The notes below the pieces were generated by a model that did not search any database, had not been told where the DNA came from, and saw nothing but the letters and a program-made list of their open reading frames with translations. A stretch of DNA of 62,000 nt from Symbiodinium natans (taxonomy: Eukaryota; Sar; Dinophyceae; Suessiales; Symbiodiniaceae): NCBI GenBank assembly GCA_905221605.1, contig CAJNDS010002536.1, positions 1 through 62,000 of the forward strand. The letters are read 5' to 3'. How positions within the stretch are numbered: position 1 is the stretch's first letter; each line of letters begins with the position of its first letter. The position numbers and the translations under genes are program-made. This document shows positions 1-12,158 of the stretch, one piece after another.

Positions 1-43
1 GAGAGAGACAGAGAGAGACAAACAGAGAGAGTGAGAGGAGCGA

Positions 44-74
<31 letters not shown>

Positions 75-75
75 T
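1..75. repeat. GA-rich microsatellite
   Basis: Nearly pure purine tract of GAGAGA with occasional CA/TA interruptions. It begins at the window edge, so its full length is unknown. Open frames crossing it are low complexity and not coding. Confidence 0.9.
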
Positions 76-176
76 AGACAACAACGATTGCACCATTGCA
101 AGTGCGCGCGCGAGCCGGTATCGGGATTGCTGCGCTAATGCGGGAACATCATACTAAGGTTGGCTGCTTCACCTGG

Positions 177-535
177 CTACATCTGGTCCGCCAGATACTT
201 CATGATAAACCTTGTTGCTTGTGATGGTCTTGGCCCTGAAGCTTTAGAAGATTCTTCCGCTGAGCCTTGGGGTTTACGCCTTGTTGGGCCCAAACGTACG
301 GGAACATAGGCTTCAAGAGTCGGTGGCTGAGATTCTTGCATCTGCTTCCGCATCGCCACCGGAGCTTGCTGCCCTGGCCAAGGTGATTGATATCTGTTTC
401 TGCACAGCAGTAGTCCTTGCTCGATGTCGATGTGCCCTGATTTAAGTCCATCTTCCATCTCAAGGCTTCGTGATGGCATGAGTCCAAGCACCAACCTGGA
501 CAAGAACAGTAGCAATCTCCTGCAGAAACTTTGAA
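177..535 (-). CDS. Candidate terminal exon, unknown protein
   Basis: A minus-strand frame stays open for about 110 codons and stops at 177-179. The C-terminal half reads like a disordered, Ser/Pro/Arg/Gln-rich tail ending in RFIMKYLADQM. A possible acceptor (TTTCTGCAG|GAG) lies just upstream near 520-530. No family is recognised and two other frames on the same strand are also open, so the coding call is weak. The orientation agrees with the rest of the window. Confidence 0.28.
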
Positions 536-1776
536 GTGCTTACTGCAAACAGCACTAGCAAACGCAATCCCGTGACCATTCCCACGTCCATCGAATTGAA
601 ACCGTTTCCCCACTCTGCATTCTTCCTCTTACGCTGGTCCCCCGGGCGGCGCGCAAAGTGGCAGCATGCTGCTGTCGACTGGGACCTCAGTGAGAGTGGC
701 TGGGGTCATCCCCAGGATTCTACACCTCCAGAAGTCGATACAAGGGGAACTGGGATTCTTGCACCTTTCTGGGTACTGATGGCAACTTGCCACAATCCCA
801 TCCGAGAAGGCAAAGTAGCATGGAACGGGTCCAAGCAATCTCAAAGGTCGTGGCGGCCCAGCTTTTGCAGGAGGTACGTGGTAAAGTTTCCTGGCAAACC
901 AGCTCCTCTATTGCTCGCATGGTTGCTCCAAGTCATTCCGTTGGTCTTGCTCAGCCAGCTTTGATGCCGAGACACAAGTCCTACTAGGACAAATCCAGAG
1001 GGCATTGGGGCCAGTCTGCACATGCAAAGATGACCAAGGATCTTTCCTTACCAGAACTTGTATGGACTAATGCAGACCACCAGGCAAGTTTACATTGTAA
1101 GAAATAGTAAAGAAGAAACGTGGAGCCACCAAACAGGATTCGACCCATCAGCTGTACATATAAATCCGACAATTGGGTCACAAGCAAGCTTCCGGTCGGA
1201 TTGTTGCTGTTCGTGCAGCGCGGTGCCATGCAACATTGCTAATAGACCAAACCAACAACAACCGCCATGCGGCAACTTCAGTATGATCTGCTTTGGCTGG
1301 CCTCACTTTCGCACAGTCTGCTGTAACGACCAATGCAAGGGTTGGGGTGGCAGGGGGTTTATGGCTGGGAGATGCTGGGAGTCTAGAAGTGGTGCGGCAG
1401 TGCAGGTTCGGGGCCTGACGAGCCGGAAGCTCCAACCGCTCCCTTTCAAGTACGTGAGCCCAGAGTGCCTGAGCCCAGCTGCCGAAAGCTTCGCTGCACC
1501 TGCACGCAGTCAGGACAGAGCAGCTCAAGCTGTCAAACCACGTCCACCACTTGGGTTTTTGTTCGCAACCCTCCGCAGCCCCCAGGATTTTTTCTTGCAA
1601 GTTTCCGGGGATTTTGGGGGAGACTTGCAACATTTTGCCATCGTCAGTATGGCCCTGAGCCCTGGTCGGCTGGCGAGGATTGGCATTTTCAACCGAGCAG
1701 CTTTGCCACGTTTGACCTTCTCACAGGGCCCTCTTACGTCTGGATCTGAAACCGGACATGCTGAAGGCACACGCTG
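536..1776. other. No supported gene
   Basis: Several overlapping open frames of 60-240 codons occur on both strands, but none has recognisable motifs, consistent composition or convincing splice borders. I see no repeats here. Confidence 0.5.
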
Positions 1777-2705
1777 CTAGTCATCGACAGACCTTGTTGG
1801 CATGATCTCCTGCAAGTTCCCGGTGTCCCCTGTGAGGGTGTTCTCGGTCTTTGGTGTTTCTCCAGTCATGGATGCTGTTGGACTTGCGGAGTCCATGCTT
1901 AAGAGCTGTGCAACGTCTTCTGTAGTTGATGTCCCTAAGGCCTCGGCACTGTCTATCGCTTTCGCTATCCTGGCCTTAGAGGATTCCATGGAGTCTGGGC
2001 CCAAGAGCTCGGCAATGTCGTCTGCCGTGGCTGTGGTGGAGGTTTCTGTGCCAAGTGAGTCAAGAGCCAGATTCGCAACATCTTGAGCTGTTGTGGAAGT
2101 CATCTCTGGACTTATGATGGTCTCCTCACTCAGCAAGTCGTCCATGTTCTGAGTAGATGACATTGTGCTGGTCATGGCGCCGCTTTGCTCGTCCTCGGGT
2201 GTAGCTAACCGCTCAAGAACATCGACACCTGGCGTCGTCAGAGCAGTCGGATTTTCTGGAGCCACTTGTACGGCATTTGTCAGGACTGGGACGGCAACCC
2301 TATTGTCCTCTACGATTTCAGCATCAATGGAGGCCTCGAAGTTGGGATTTCCTGAAACTTGGTCGGTTTCCTGGCCCGGGAACGGAAGTTCATTGATGCC
2401 GACCTTCTGCCAAAGGTTCGTCCAGCACTTCTCCTCCAACTCCGGACTTTCTGCCATGCTCTGGCCCAACTCCCGAGTTGGGTCGCAAAGCAGCTCCAAG
2501 TCGGCCTTTGTGTTGTCGACGATCTGCTCGATGGCAGGCTCTATCTTTTTGAAGACGGCATCATCAAAGCTGAAGACATCGCCGAAGGCTGCCACCATGA
2601 GATTGTACTTTCTGAGAGTCGGTTCGAGATTGGGATCAATGAGGATCCGCTCGTGGGCCTTGCCGGTTCCAGCCATCATGCTTTGATCCTGGCAGAACCC
2701 ACATG
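1777..2705 (-). CDS. Terminal exon of unknown Ser/Thr-rich repeat protein
   Basis: An uninterrupted minus-strand frame of about 309 codons runs from a good acceptor (TTTTTCAG| at 2706-2707) to TAG at 1777-1779. It opens with CGFCQDQSMMAGTGK, so there is at least one upstream exon, unless the Met-Met at about 2679 is the true start. The first ~90 residues are mixed alpha-helical. The rest is acidic and Ser/Thr-rich and carries degenerate repeats of the form STT-x(2-4)-D-[VI]-A-x-L-x(3-5)-DS, with copies reading DVANLALDS, DDIAELLGPDS and DVAQLLSMDS. No signal peptide, membrane segment or known domain is visible. Exon length and composition make coding likely; function is unknown. The next gene upstream on this strand starts at 6785. 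Confidence 0.72.
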
Positions 2706-3491
2706 CTGAAAAAGAACACGGTCATGGCCGCCCTTTACTCATTCGTGCTTGTGAGGGCTTGGAGCGCAAAGAAACTATCTGAACAACAAGGGGCCCCACA
2801 AAAGTTCACAAGGCGAGCGTAATGCCCCCCCAACAAGACCTATAGCGCTCAGGTCTAAAATCTCAAGATCGTGTCCAGAGCATCGATCGCCGAGAAGAAG
2901 TCCTGCGTGCTTGAAGTGTCTCGATGAACTTCAAGGCTCTAGTTCGCTTGTCTCCTACTCTGTGTAGGTCTTCACGTAGGTCGCGCAAGGGACGTGATGC
3001 CAGCATCAAAACGCAGTCCCCTCTCTATGTCTCACACAGATGCCCAAGCTCGGCACTAATTCCCTCATCTCCCTTTTCCCTACTTGTGAAAGGCCCGCCT
3101 GCCTCCACGGCAGCTTTCAATTTCCGCAGCAGACGCATGCCTCAATAGCATCACCAGGTTGTACGAAGCATCGTTTCCAAACCATCATACGAGCACTAGC
3201 TACACAGCTACAAAACACCTCCTCTGGCAAAGTGCCAGAGGAAGAACACGCAACCAAACAAGAGCATTCTTGTTGATTTTTCATAACTCCGATCAACTTT
3301 TTGAGCAGATGTTGGGCGGATCCCTAAGCTGGTCATACGAGAGGCAGATTGTGCTTGCAATGTGTATGCGTGTTGCTAAATTTTGGGGGAGGGCGCACGT
3401 CGTCAGCACCCCTTCAAGGTCTTTTGTTAGACTCCGCCATTTTGCCCCCCCCCCCCCTCCTCCCTCCCCCCCTTCAAAAAACAAATTGAGT
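2706..3491. other. Intergenic or intronic, no supported gene
   Basis: Contains a C-rich homopolymer stretch at 3441-3472. Open frames here are short or run through that stretch. It may hold upstream exons of the 1777-2705 gene that are too short to recognise. Confidence 0.5.
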
Positions 3492-6400
3492 TCAGCGGCT
3501 CTCCGCGCCCCTTTCGTGGTTCCGCTGAGCTTCTGTGAGCTGGTCGGCAGCCTCCAGGTTTTCGAGAGGCGCTAAAGGAAGGGTGCGGCGATTCAGATGC
3601 GGCAAATCAGGATGTTGAGAGTTTGGGCATTGCTGGAAGCCCTAATTGCCTCTGCTGCTCTGATTGCCCAAGAAACCATTTTTTGCCCAAACCTTCCCTT
3701 CAAAATAGGTGGGCCCGTGCCTCTGCCTGCTCGAGCTGCGCCTTTAAGGCTTCTTCCACAGCTTCCTTCACTTTCGTCCGGATCTCCTCCAGTGCCTGTA
3801 GGGCTGTAGGACTATGGCATGCTGCGGGGATCAGGAAGGAGTCTGAGGGTTCTTGTTTAAGCTCACGCGGTTGTTAGCGGCCCTGGGTAAAACGCTAGTT
3901 TCGGCACTTCTGGTGACTTCTTGCGGTTTCTTGTTGGGGGGGGGGGGGGATAAGAACGTCATTCGTATTGTGTCCATGCCCAAAACGCTGGTATTTACAG
4001 CGTTTTCGCCTCTTTGTACAAGATACTGCACAAGGATATATAACAAGAAATGCTATCCCAAACGTCCATGTCTTTTGCGACCAAAACCGTGCTTTCTGTG
4101 CTTAACGTCTCTGCGCAACCCCAAAGCCCTAAACTTGAACCGCCGCGAGCCCGTTGCACCCTGAACACTCCAGCCCCCAAAAAACATGTGAAATGCTGAA
4201 AACACTGGCGGGCGTGGCACTTTTCAACATAAGATCACATTGCAGTTACGCCGTTCCACCCTGAACACTCACAAAACACAAAACCCGAAAACGCGCAGAA
4301 ATCGCAAAACATATCCCCAAAATAAACACTGCGAAATGCTGAAATGGCAAGCGTGGTCCCTTTCAACAACACACCACCTTACAGTCACTCCAAGTCCTGA
4401 AACACAAATGCCGCCAAAAAACTTTCAATGTGCGACACTGCCCTGCGTGGGTTGAAAGCACATTTCCTGGTGCAAACAGTCCAGGGCCGCTAACGGCCGC
4501 GTGACCTTGTTTAACGAGCCTGTTTGGCTCAAAAGGGTGCCCTGAGCCCACGAAGAATCTCGTCATTCCCTGCCTCAATATTTCGACCCGTATCAAGGAA
4601 CACTTGGTGCCCTTCACTTATGTCTGCTTTTACGATTGTCCTTGAGACACAAGGCCACAAGATACAAACATGATGATGCAAACAAGAACGCGCGTGCACA
4701 AAGGGTAAAGCAAGCGCACAGACACAGCAGTCCTCGATGTATTTTCTAGAAGCCTGCAGTGCAAGAATGTGCTACATACTTCAGGACCCATACCTGAACA
4801 TGAAGTTTTGCACGGCTGAAACTTGCACAACGCTGAACCCATTGAACCCATTTCTTCCCACCGTCAACCTCAAACTGAAGACTCCCAAAACTCCCCCAAG
4901 CTGCAGCCTCCTGCGCTTGCTGGGACCTCTTTTCGGCTGCCATCTGCTGTTCCTCGCTCTCTTTCTTCAGGTGTCCAGCAGCCTTCACCTGCACTGTCAC
5001 TGCACTAGACAAAGCATCTTTGTGTGCGGGGTGCAAAGATATTTCGCCTCAAGAGACGAGAAAAGCAGCTTTTCCAAGAGTGGTCAACTTTGCCTTTTTC
5101 GGTAGGTAGGCTGTTGCAACAGACCTGCTAATCTGCAGAGAATCCGGGCAACAAGTTGCAGCTGCAGCGCGCGATCTGCAGAACACATTTTTTTTGGTAG
5201 GAGCTTGAGCTTGCCCCGCCGCCCACAAAACAACCATCAATCGCGTCTCGCAGGCCCAAGTCTCAAGCAAGGCACACCATGTCTTGAGATGCTGCAGGAA
5301 CCCTAGCCGTAGCCCTAACCTTTGTCGACATCGACATAGCTTCATTTTCAAATCTGGACTTTTAAACCACCGGCACCTTGTCCTCCTTCAGCGTCATGTC
5401 CGCTTGTGCAGCATCGCGCTGTTCTCGCTTCGCTTCCACTTCCTTGCAGCACAAGCGGTGTTTTCATCTCTGGATGTCTTTGGTGTGAGTGAGTGTGCTT
5501 GATGGGGAAGCACAACTTTGTCAAGGGATCAGGGGCCCAACCAACCCCTCAACACCCACGTCGCAAATCTACGAAGAAACATGACCCCCGCCTTCTTCTT
5601 AGCATCCAGCGCCGTCTCCATCGCGTAGAGTGTCTCCATAAGCGCCGTCTCCTGCGCCTTGACACCTAGCGAAGGCGAAGGCATCAGTGCTTGAGCTCTC
5701 CAACTGGGCTTGCGCTTCAGGGTTTGAAGTTTGGAAGGCGAAGAGAAATTTCACGACTGCGCCTGAAGATTCTGATATGCAGAACAGTACCTTACATCTT
5801 CCACTTGGACCGGCAACAGACCTGCCCCCGCCTTTTTGAAGAACTTCAAGCTCTGAACTCAACCTCAGGTAATGTGTATCCCCGGCCAATCTTCAAACAC
5901 GGTCTATCAGGGTCTAGTTCTCTTCTGTAGGTCGCCTCGAGTTTAAGCCCCAGGCCATTCTTGCAGATGCCCCCAAAAGTTGGGAGTGAGAATGGAAGCT
6001 GTTTTACGCTTATTGCTATTATTGCGAGTATTACGACTCTTACCATGATGGCTATGTCTACTGATAAGCAGTTCAGGGGAAACAAGGAGCTCGCTTGAAC
6101 AGTCGAGCAGCTTGTTCCACAAGTCTCTGGCTTGGTCGAGGGCCGCTGAGTGCATCGTATGCTCTGAATTGGCCTTCTCGAGGTTCACCAGGGCTTCGCG
6201 CTTCTTTCTCTCCTGGAGTTAGGGAATGCCACTGACCTCAGCAACCGCAGAAGAAGAGCCGCAGTTTCTCCACAAAAACGTCTCAGAGCAAAAGCGCACA
6301 GCAGCAGGTACCAGCAACAAACAACTGTGATTTCCCCTTGTCTCCTCCTCCTCGCAGGCTGTCTCCTGTCTCTTTGCATCTTCAAGGAGTGCCATCTTCT

Positions 6401-6785
6401 TGGCGGCGGCGAACTCTAGCTTGGCTTTCCTGCTGCTTGCCTCTCAGGGTTGTACTAAACCTAGTCCAAGATTTCTGCAGGGTTTGGGACCTAAACAAGA
6501 CGTCTCTGTTAAATCATAGCCCGGTTCAAGAAGAGTCTGAATCAGGTTCTCATAGGTCATCCCCTGCCCTGCCTCGTCCTGCGCGTCGCTCAGCGCCTTG
6601 ACCTGGACCTTCGAAGACCGCGCGGCACCCTGGAGAGCTCTGCTGATCGCACCGGGCACCATCGCCATCCGCTCCTTGTCACGGCCCTCATGGACTCCGA
6701 GGAAGGATGCTCCAGGCTCGTTTCGAGTCGCGGTCACTCCGAGGCTGAGGGCCAGGAGTCCCAGACCCAAAGCTCTGCAGCTCAT
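3492..6785 (-). CDS. Secreted coiled-coil protein, at least 8 tiny exons
   Basis: Exon 1 (6785-6573, 71 codons) begins MSCRALGLGLLALSLGVTAT, a clear signal peptide, and ends QVKALSDAQDE. Following exons, each joining in frame: 6440-6360 (ASSRKAKLEFAAAKKMALL...), 6212-6091 (ERKKREALVNLEKANSEH...), 5863-5832 (LSSELEVLQK), 5665-5592 (VKAQETALMETLYAMETALD...), 5442-5377 (EVEAKREQRDAAQADMTLKE...), 4988-4908 (VKAAGHLKKESEEQQMAAEK...), and one starting at 3795 (ALEEIRTKVKEAVEEALKAQ...). A probable last exon reads ENLEAADQLTEAQRNHERGA and stops at TGA 3492-3494. After the signal peptide almost everything is charged Ala/Glu/Lys heptad-like helix, so it is predicted to be an extracellular or lumenal rod. 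Six donors are GC (for example CAGGACGAG|GCAGGG at 6572) and one is GT; all but one acceptor is AG|G. Junctions 3'-ward of 4908 are less certain. No homologue is recognised. Confidence 0.72.
4150..4450. repeat. Degenerate ~100-140 bp direct repeats
   Basis: Within the long last intron of the coiled-coil gene, the pieces CACCCTGAACACTC (4158, 4258), AAATGCTGAAA (4190, 4333) and GCGTGG..CTTTTCAACA recur in the same order, giving two to three diverged copies. Probably an old tandem duplication of non-coding sequence. Confidence 0.5.
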
Positions 6786-9700
6786 GGCGAGTAGGCCCGC
6801 GTCGGCTCCAAGGCAGTTTTGCAAACTCAATTTGGCAAATCGACGAAAAAGCTTGGACAGCTTCAGTGGCTGGGCGAGGAGAAAGACTCCAACGCAAGTC
6901 TGCTAGGCCCTCTTTGCCCTATTCTACCCTCTTACCCTCTGCCGTCATCACATAGCTCATCCTGTGGCCTTACTGGTAGTACTGCAATCGCCGCCCTAAC
7001 TTTACAAATCTTCTGGCCTTGCACCAGCCACGTAGCCGGATCAGATGGGAACCTCTGTGCGGCAGGGCTGCAAAGTGCAACACCAGTACCGGGAATATTG
7101 CTGACACTGAAATGCCAGCATAGGCAGCATAGGCATTGTGAATTCTGTTGCGACCCTTCCATGCGTGTGGTTTCATGCTCGCCGAAGACGCGAGCAACAC
7201 AGATTGGGGCAACTGCGGATTCCAGAGCCCGAAAAGCTGCGTTTGCCAAGAGTCGGGCGGGAACTCACCGCGCCAGCCACTGGCCAGCCCTGCACGTGGG
7301 CCTAGGATCAATCGCACCCAGGTGCACCGTCCCGGCACCGCCAGTAATTTCCAGGCTGGCAGGCAAGTTTCCGGCTTGGGCCAGCCCAATTTGCATGGAA
7401 ACAAATTGCACTAGGGGCTAGGGTGACCTATAAGCAATACTTTTGGTGATTAGATTTACTAGATTGCCAGTAGACAGGTGTAAGCAAGCTGATGAATTGA
7501 TTATGTGGAACCACTCCGCAGGCACATGGATGATGTTCGGGACTGCGAACAAACGACTAAATACAAGCAGCAACAAAGTGTCGAACACAGAAACTACCCG
7601 AATTTCGGCTTAGGCTTCCTGCGGTGGGTTTGTGAATTCCTGTGCTTCAGGTTTCAGGTCCTGAGTATCCGGCACACAGCCTGGAAACAACGGGCCTTGG
7701 TTTGCGTGTTTGTTTTCTGGCACGGCTCGTATGCAGGAGAGATCGCATGTTTTTGATTAGGCGACTGCGCGTAGTTCAGAATCCACACCCTGACCAAGCA
7801 CACAATCTCCGCATTTTTCTATTTAAGAAGGCTGTCACAACATGGGATTTGGGTGCTTGAACTTCATCTTTCGCGATTCTGTCGGGGTTGTGCGAAATCT
7901 GTTTCGGGTAGCAAGCGTGTAAGTATGTGCCGCTGCCTGCAAGGCTTCAAACCGAGGAAGTGTGATCGAGCTCTAACCTCATATGGCCCTTCTTCGCTCT
8001 CTGAGGATGCCGCAATAGTGCAAAGATCCTTAGGGGCTCATTCAACTCTATCAAGGCTTCGGATGGTCATGTCGAAGCTTGGCATCTCTCCCTCTCTCGC
8101 ATGGCCCCCCCCCCTCCCCCCAAAGGGAGAGCCGCCCCGAGGTGCCACTTAGATGATTTCCAATGTAAGAGGCTTGATCTTGATCGCCCACTCTTTTGCG
8201 GCAGATCTCCGCCCAAACACGTGCTAACTTTCGGTTCTGGCACCCCTCCAAGAAGACAGGATCCATTCCTGGCTCCTTTTCCTGCCCGGTGACCTCTTGA
8301 GCCCCTAGAAAGGCCATGCTGTCAGGGGACATGCTGCAAAGGCCACACCCCAAATGGCGTCTGCGTGCCACACAAAACAGACATGCCACAACGTGGGGCC
8401 CCACAGCGTACAACCTGACAAAAGAGCCCTGATTTGGACGAAACCTCTGGATGCCTGACATCCCCTTGGCTCTCCAACTTTGCGTGCGCGGACTGAGCTC
8501 GCGACGCCTCCTCCTCAGGGAGGACCTCAGTGCTCCAAGGTGGGTTTGCTCTACAAGTAGCTCGGTTTCTTTCCTGCTCGGATTGATGACTGTGGGAAAA
8601 AAAGCCTTGAGACGTGGCGCAGCAAATCATGATGCACAGACGAACATTGATGTCAGATCATCAATCTTTCCTGTGCACTCGGCTCATCCAAGTATGGAGG
8701 TTTCGACTCTCACACTCGCACGGGAAGCGAATTCACGATCGCCTGTTAAGAGCCAGGTGATGCACACCATAGCGGCCAGTGTTGACGCTGGCATACCGAC
8801 ACTAGGGCAACGCATCCACGTCATGGATCAGGATTTAGTATTGGATTGTAGCTGAGAGACAAGAGAAAAGATGCGCCAATGAGGCTTCTAAACCGACTCC
8901 TGCACCCTAGGACCGCTAGGAGACATGAGAGTCTCTTCTGGGACCCTGGGACTCTTCAGGCTAAGACATGGCAGCCGCAGCTTGGGCGAAACATTCCATT
9001 GGCATGGAGAACGTCAGGGACGTTTGAAACCCGGCCCCAGCGCAGGGCCGCATGGCAGCACGGACTTTAGGGGTTTTGCTTTAGTGGGATACATACTGAG
9101 GTTTCAGGGCTTATAGAGGATTCAATAGAAAGGGTGTTGAAGTTGGGGGGTCGAAACCAACCATACTACGCTACCTGCACAAGTCGTAAGTACACTGGTG
9201 GTGGCAACTCTTGCGCCAGGCCCTGGGCGAAATCGAAGATGTTGGAGGATGTATGCACCTGAGTAAGCATGGCCCGCTACATATTTCAGGCTTTGCGAAA
9301 ACGGGACGATGTGAGGTATGCAAAGCAGCCATGATGGGAACACTCTTTCGGCTGGTCCGCGCGATCTGGTGGTTTAGCGAAGCGATAGCTTGATCCTGAG
9401 TGACGCCGGGCCCTGCACCGAAAAGCAGCTCTCTGGTGCGGCGCGGCTGCAGAAAGCCGATGCCTGGGACCGTCTCTGGGAACCCTAAGGCGCTCAGAAG
9501 CAGCAAGGCCGGGAAGAACTGAAACATTGCCGGCCCCGCCCGTGATGCGAAGCCATGGGCGATCAGGTTGATTACGGAGAGCTGGCACCTTTAGAAGTGT
9601 TGCTGCTTCTGCTTTGAGATTCGGCCGTGGCAAACCCACTAGTTCCCGACATGAAGTAGGCCCTTCTGACTGTCGGCCCTGAGTGTGCAGGCCCTCATTG

Positions 9701-10973
9701 CCACCGAAGCCACTCTGATTTGGGTTCGATAGGGTACTCAAGCGAAGAACTCGTTTTGATTTCGCAAGGAAGGGGAAAATTTCGGTCAGCACAGAATGTG
9801 CCAAGACACAAAGTCGACTCAATGGGAATCGAAGTCGTGGTTACGAACATCAAAACAGCAATTCGTGTCTTGGATACCCCACAACTGAATGAACTTGAAA
9901 CACACATCAACGCTTGCAATTTCATTTGAAAGGGTGAACTCTCGCTGACATCAATCCACATCAAAACCATGTCCCTGATGTGCTTGGACCTTTCGAAGTA
10001 CTCTTCAGGAAATCTACGGCTGTACAGATTTGTCAGAAACAGGAAGGCAGAAACTTGAAACTGACAGTGACCACCCACCCGTCCACACCCCCTCGCACTT
10101 GCTGTTTGATGGGATGCTCACGCGAGGCACATAGTACAGATGTTCATTGTGGGAGAAGATCTATGAGGAGGAACGGTGTGGTATGTGGATATGTTGGTGT
10201 GCTGAAGGCTATGCTGAAGAACCACTCATGCTTCCAAGGCTGATCCATGCTGTGTGCTTGTCTAGGGCTGTTTGTAGTTTCCCCATACTCTGCGGGTGTG
10301 ACGCCAAAGGCAGCTGCTGCACTTACAGTACCACATGCTGAACACCATTTGCTCCACGGACGAAAGCTCCACTGTTAAGATGAAAGTTCCGATGTCGAAC
10401 CGCAGGCCGCCAATGATGTATCAATGCACAGCTTGCAGCATGAAACTCAAAGGACAATCACGCAGGTGCATGGTGTTACATCTGCCATTGCGGGTCAGTG
10501 GATGGTAGCTTCCGGCCGCTAAAACGTCGTTATTCTTTGAGTTTCTTGCGCTTCCACGTCTCTTTTTGTTGCGTCGCGCAAGCTCCACTAAGGCCCTGGC
10601 GAACCCATCTTCTCAGAATTTGCACTGTCACTCCAGACCTTAAGCAGCGAGACACTTGGGGGTTCCCGTTTGATGAGAATTCTTCACTGTCTCTGTTTCA
10701 GGTTTCAGGGCTGGCATGTCGCAAATTCTGTGCTTGTGTTCCCGGATGACCACACGTGTCAAGTTGACAGCATGCGCTACGGATGAAAACTCGAGCTCAA
10801 AAAGCCCTGAATGTGAAACTGCCTCCGAAATATGGGGGTCTGCGACGCTAGGGGTACCTTATTGGGCTTATTATAAGAGGATCCTACTCTTTGGGGGTCT
10901 ATATGAGGGTACCCCCCTAGCCGTTCAGAGCCTTCGCAAGTTGCCCCCCTCGACTTCATGCACTCGGCCCTTT
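6786..10973. other. Long stretch without a supportable gene
   Basis: Many short open frames on both strands, none with family motifs. Two are marginally protein-like: a minus frame near 8460-8630 rich in Glu/Ala/Arg (SEQERNRATCRANPPW...) and a plus frame at 9720-9929 ending THINACNFI then TGA. Neither has clear splice borders, so neither is called. C-rich tract at 8105-8125. Upstream and downstream exons of flanking genes could hide here. Confidence 0.45.
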
Positions 10974-11097
10974 TCATCGTACGCTTGCGGTGGAGCTCCT
11001 TTTCCAAAGCTCTTCCTGCTGCGTCTGAGGCAACGCTGCCATCTCCGCAGTTTCCTCTGTTAGCAGCTGTAGACAATCAGGCTACAGTACTAGTATC
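10974..11097 (-). CDS. Candidate terminal exon with coiled-coil tail
   Basis: After a TTGTCTACAG acceptor, the frame from 11066 reads LLTEETAEMAALPQTQQEEL, continues KRSSTASVR and stops at TGA 10974-10976. Immediately upstream (about 11170-11083) another frame reads SSKNELEKLLRKIEKQDTST and ends in its own stop. The two cannot be joined by an intron of normal length (31 nt), so at least one is a separate or alternative end. Either could be the C-terminus of the glycosyltransferase gene upstream. Function unknown. Confidence 0.35.
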
Positions 11098-11143
11098 CTG
11101 CTTTTCTATCTTTCTCAACAACTTTTCGAGTTCGTTTTTGGAA

Positions 11144-12158
11144 CTAGGGGTTAGGGTGTGTTCCAATGATTCGAATCTGGGCCATGCGCACCTTGAAGTA
11201 GAGAAGCTCTACCAGTTGATTGAGCCGAGGGGCCACCATCATCTGTAGACAGGGCTGCTCCTGCCATGGGCAACCAGCAAAGTGTCGGACAAAGTTGCTC
11301 GGCCGCCACTCGTGAGCCATCCAGTCCACCGAAGCTGGTGGCACGAAGGCATTGAAGTGTGCCTTCTGGGCATCACCACAAAGCTCAGAAATCCCCAGCC
11401 CTCTAAATGTCAGGACTATCATTTTGGGCAGTCCAAAGCTGTGTGCCTGGTGAACAAGGCGAACCTCGGGGGGATAGCTGAAGTCTTCCAGGCCCATCTC
11501 CAAGGCACCTCGCACCATCTGCCAGAAGAACATGGACTGGTCCTGATGCGAAACACGGCGCGAACAGCTCTCCAAACCGCGGGCTATCCTAGAATTCCTA
11601 CACTGCGAGCAGTGCAACTACCTCGTATAGCTGTCGAGGGTCCCATGCGACGGTGAACGTGCTGCTTGCCACACGCTCCAGAAATCTAAGGGACCATGCA
11701 GAGTTCCGGAGCAAGAACACCCCGGTGTTGATGCCACCAGGGTCTTCGGCCACAAGGAAGTGTGCAAAGTCGCTGTTGCCAGGTGATGGCTGTGCATATG
11801 TGTTGATCAAATCAGATATGGACGTGGTAAAGTCAGTAAAGAAAGCATCGCAGTCAACGAAGAAGACCCAATCTGGTGCTGCATCTTCTGGCTGGTTGGC
11901 TTGAAAAGCCCAGTGTGCCCGCTGCCCCGTCATCCTCTGATACACAACGTACATTTTGCTGTAGTGTGCCTCACGATCTGGGAGAGCACTCTCTGTGTGC
12001 ACAACATACCGGTAGCCATGCCTCTGAGCATATGCTTGATGGTTCGGCACGGACAGGCCAAGAAGTGGTGACTCGAGCGTCGTTTTGGATGTCGGGTCGG
12101 GCTTGTACGAGCCTTGGCACTTGAGACAAGCGCAGGTGCAGACCGTGCTTCCCTTGAC
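11144..12158 (-). CDS. GT34-family glycosyltransferase (GMA12/MNN10 type), partial
   Basis: Exon 1 runs from an acceptor (CCCAATAG|GTC) at 12158 to 11622. It encodes a Cys-rich lead (VCTCACLKCQGSY), then NHQAYAQRHGYRYVV, the metal-binding DXD region WVFFVDCDAFF and GGINTGVFLLRNSAWSLRF. A 79 nt GT-AG intron (11621-11543; CTATACGAG|GTAGTT to GCATCAG|GAC) joins it in frame to exon 2, which continues DQSMFFWQM, ASVDWMAHEWRPSNFVRHFA and GCPWQ. This order of motifs is diagnostic of GT34, whose members transfer galactose or xylose from UDP-sugars onto glycans, usually in the Golgi. The frame stays open to TAG at 11144, but the true 3' exons may differ. The N-terminal anchor exon is not identified, so the gene is incomplete at its 5' end. 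Confidence 0.85.

Noticed and set aside
4515-4540. Partial match to the dinoflagellate spliced leader (TTTGGCTCAA)
   Set aside because: Only about 10 bases match and the conserved 5' part is missing; not enough for a relict leader.
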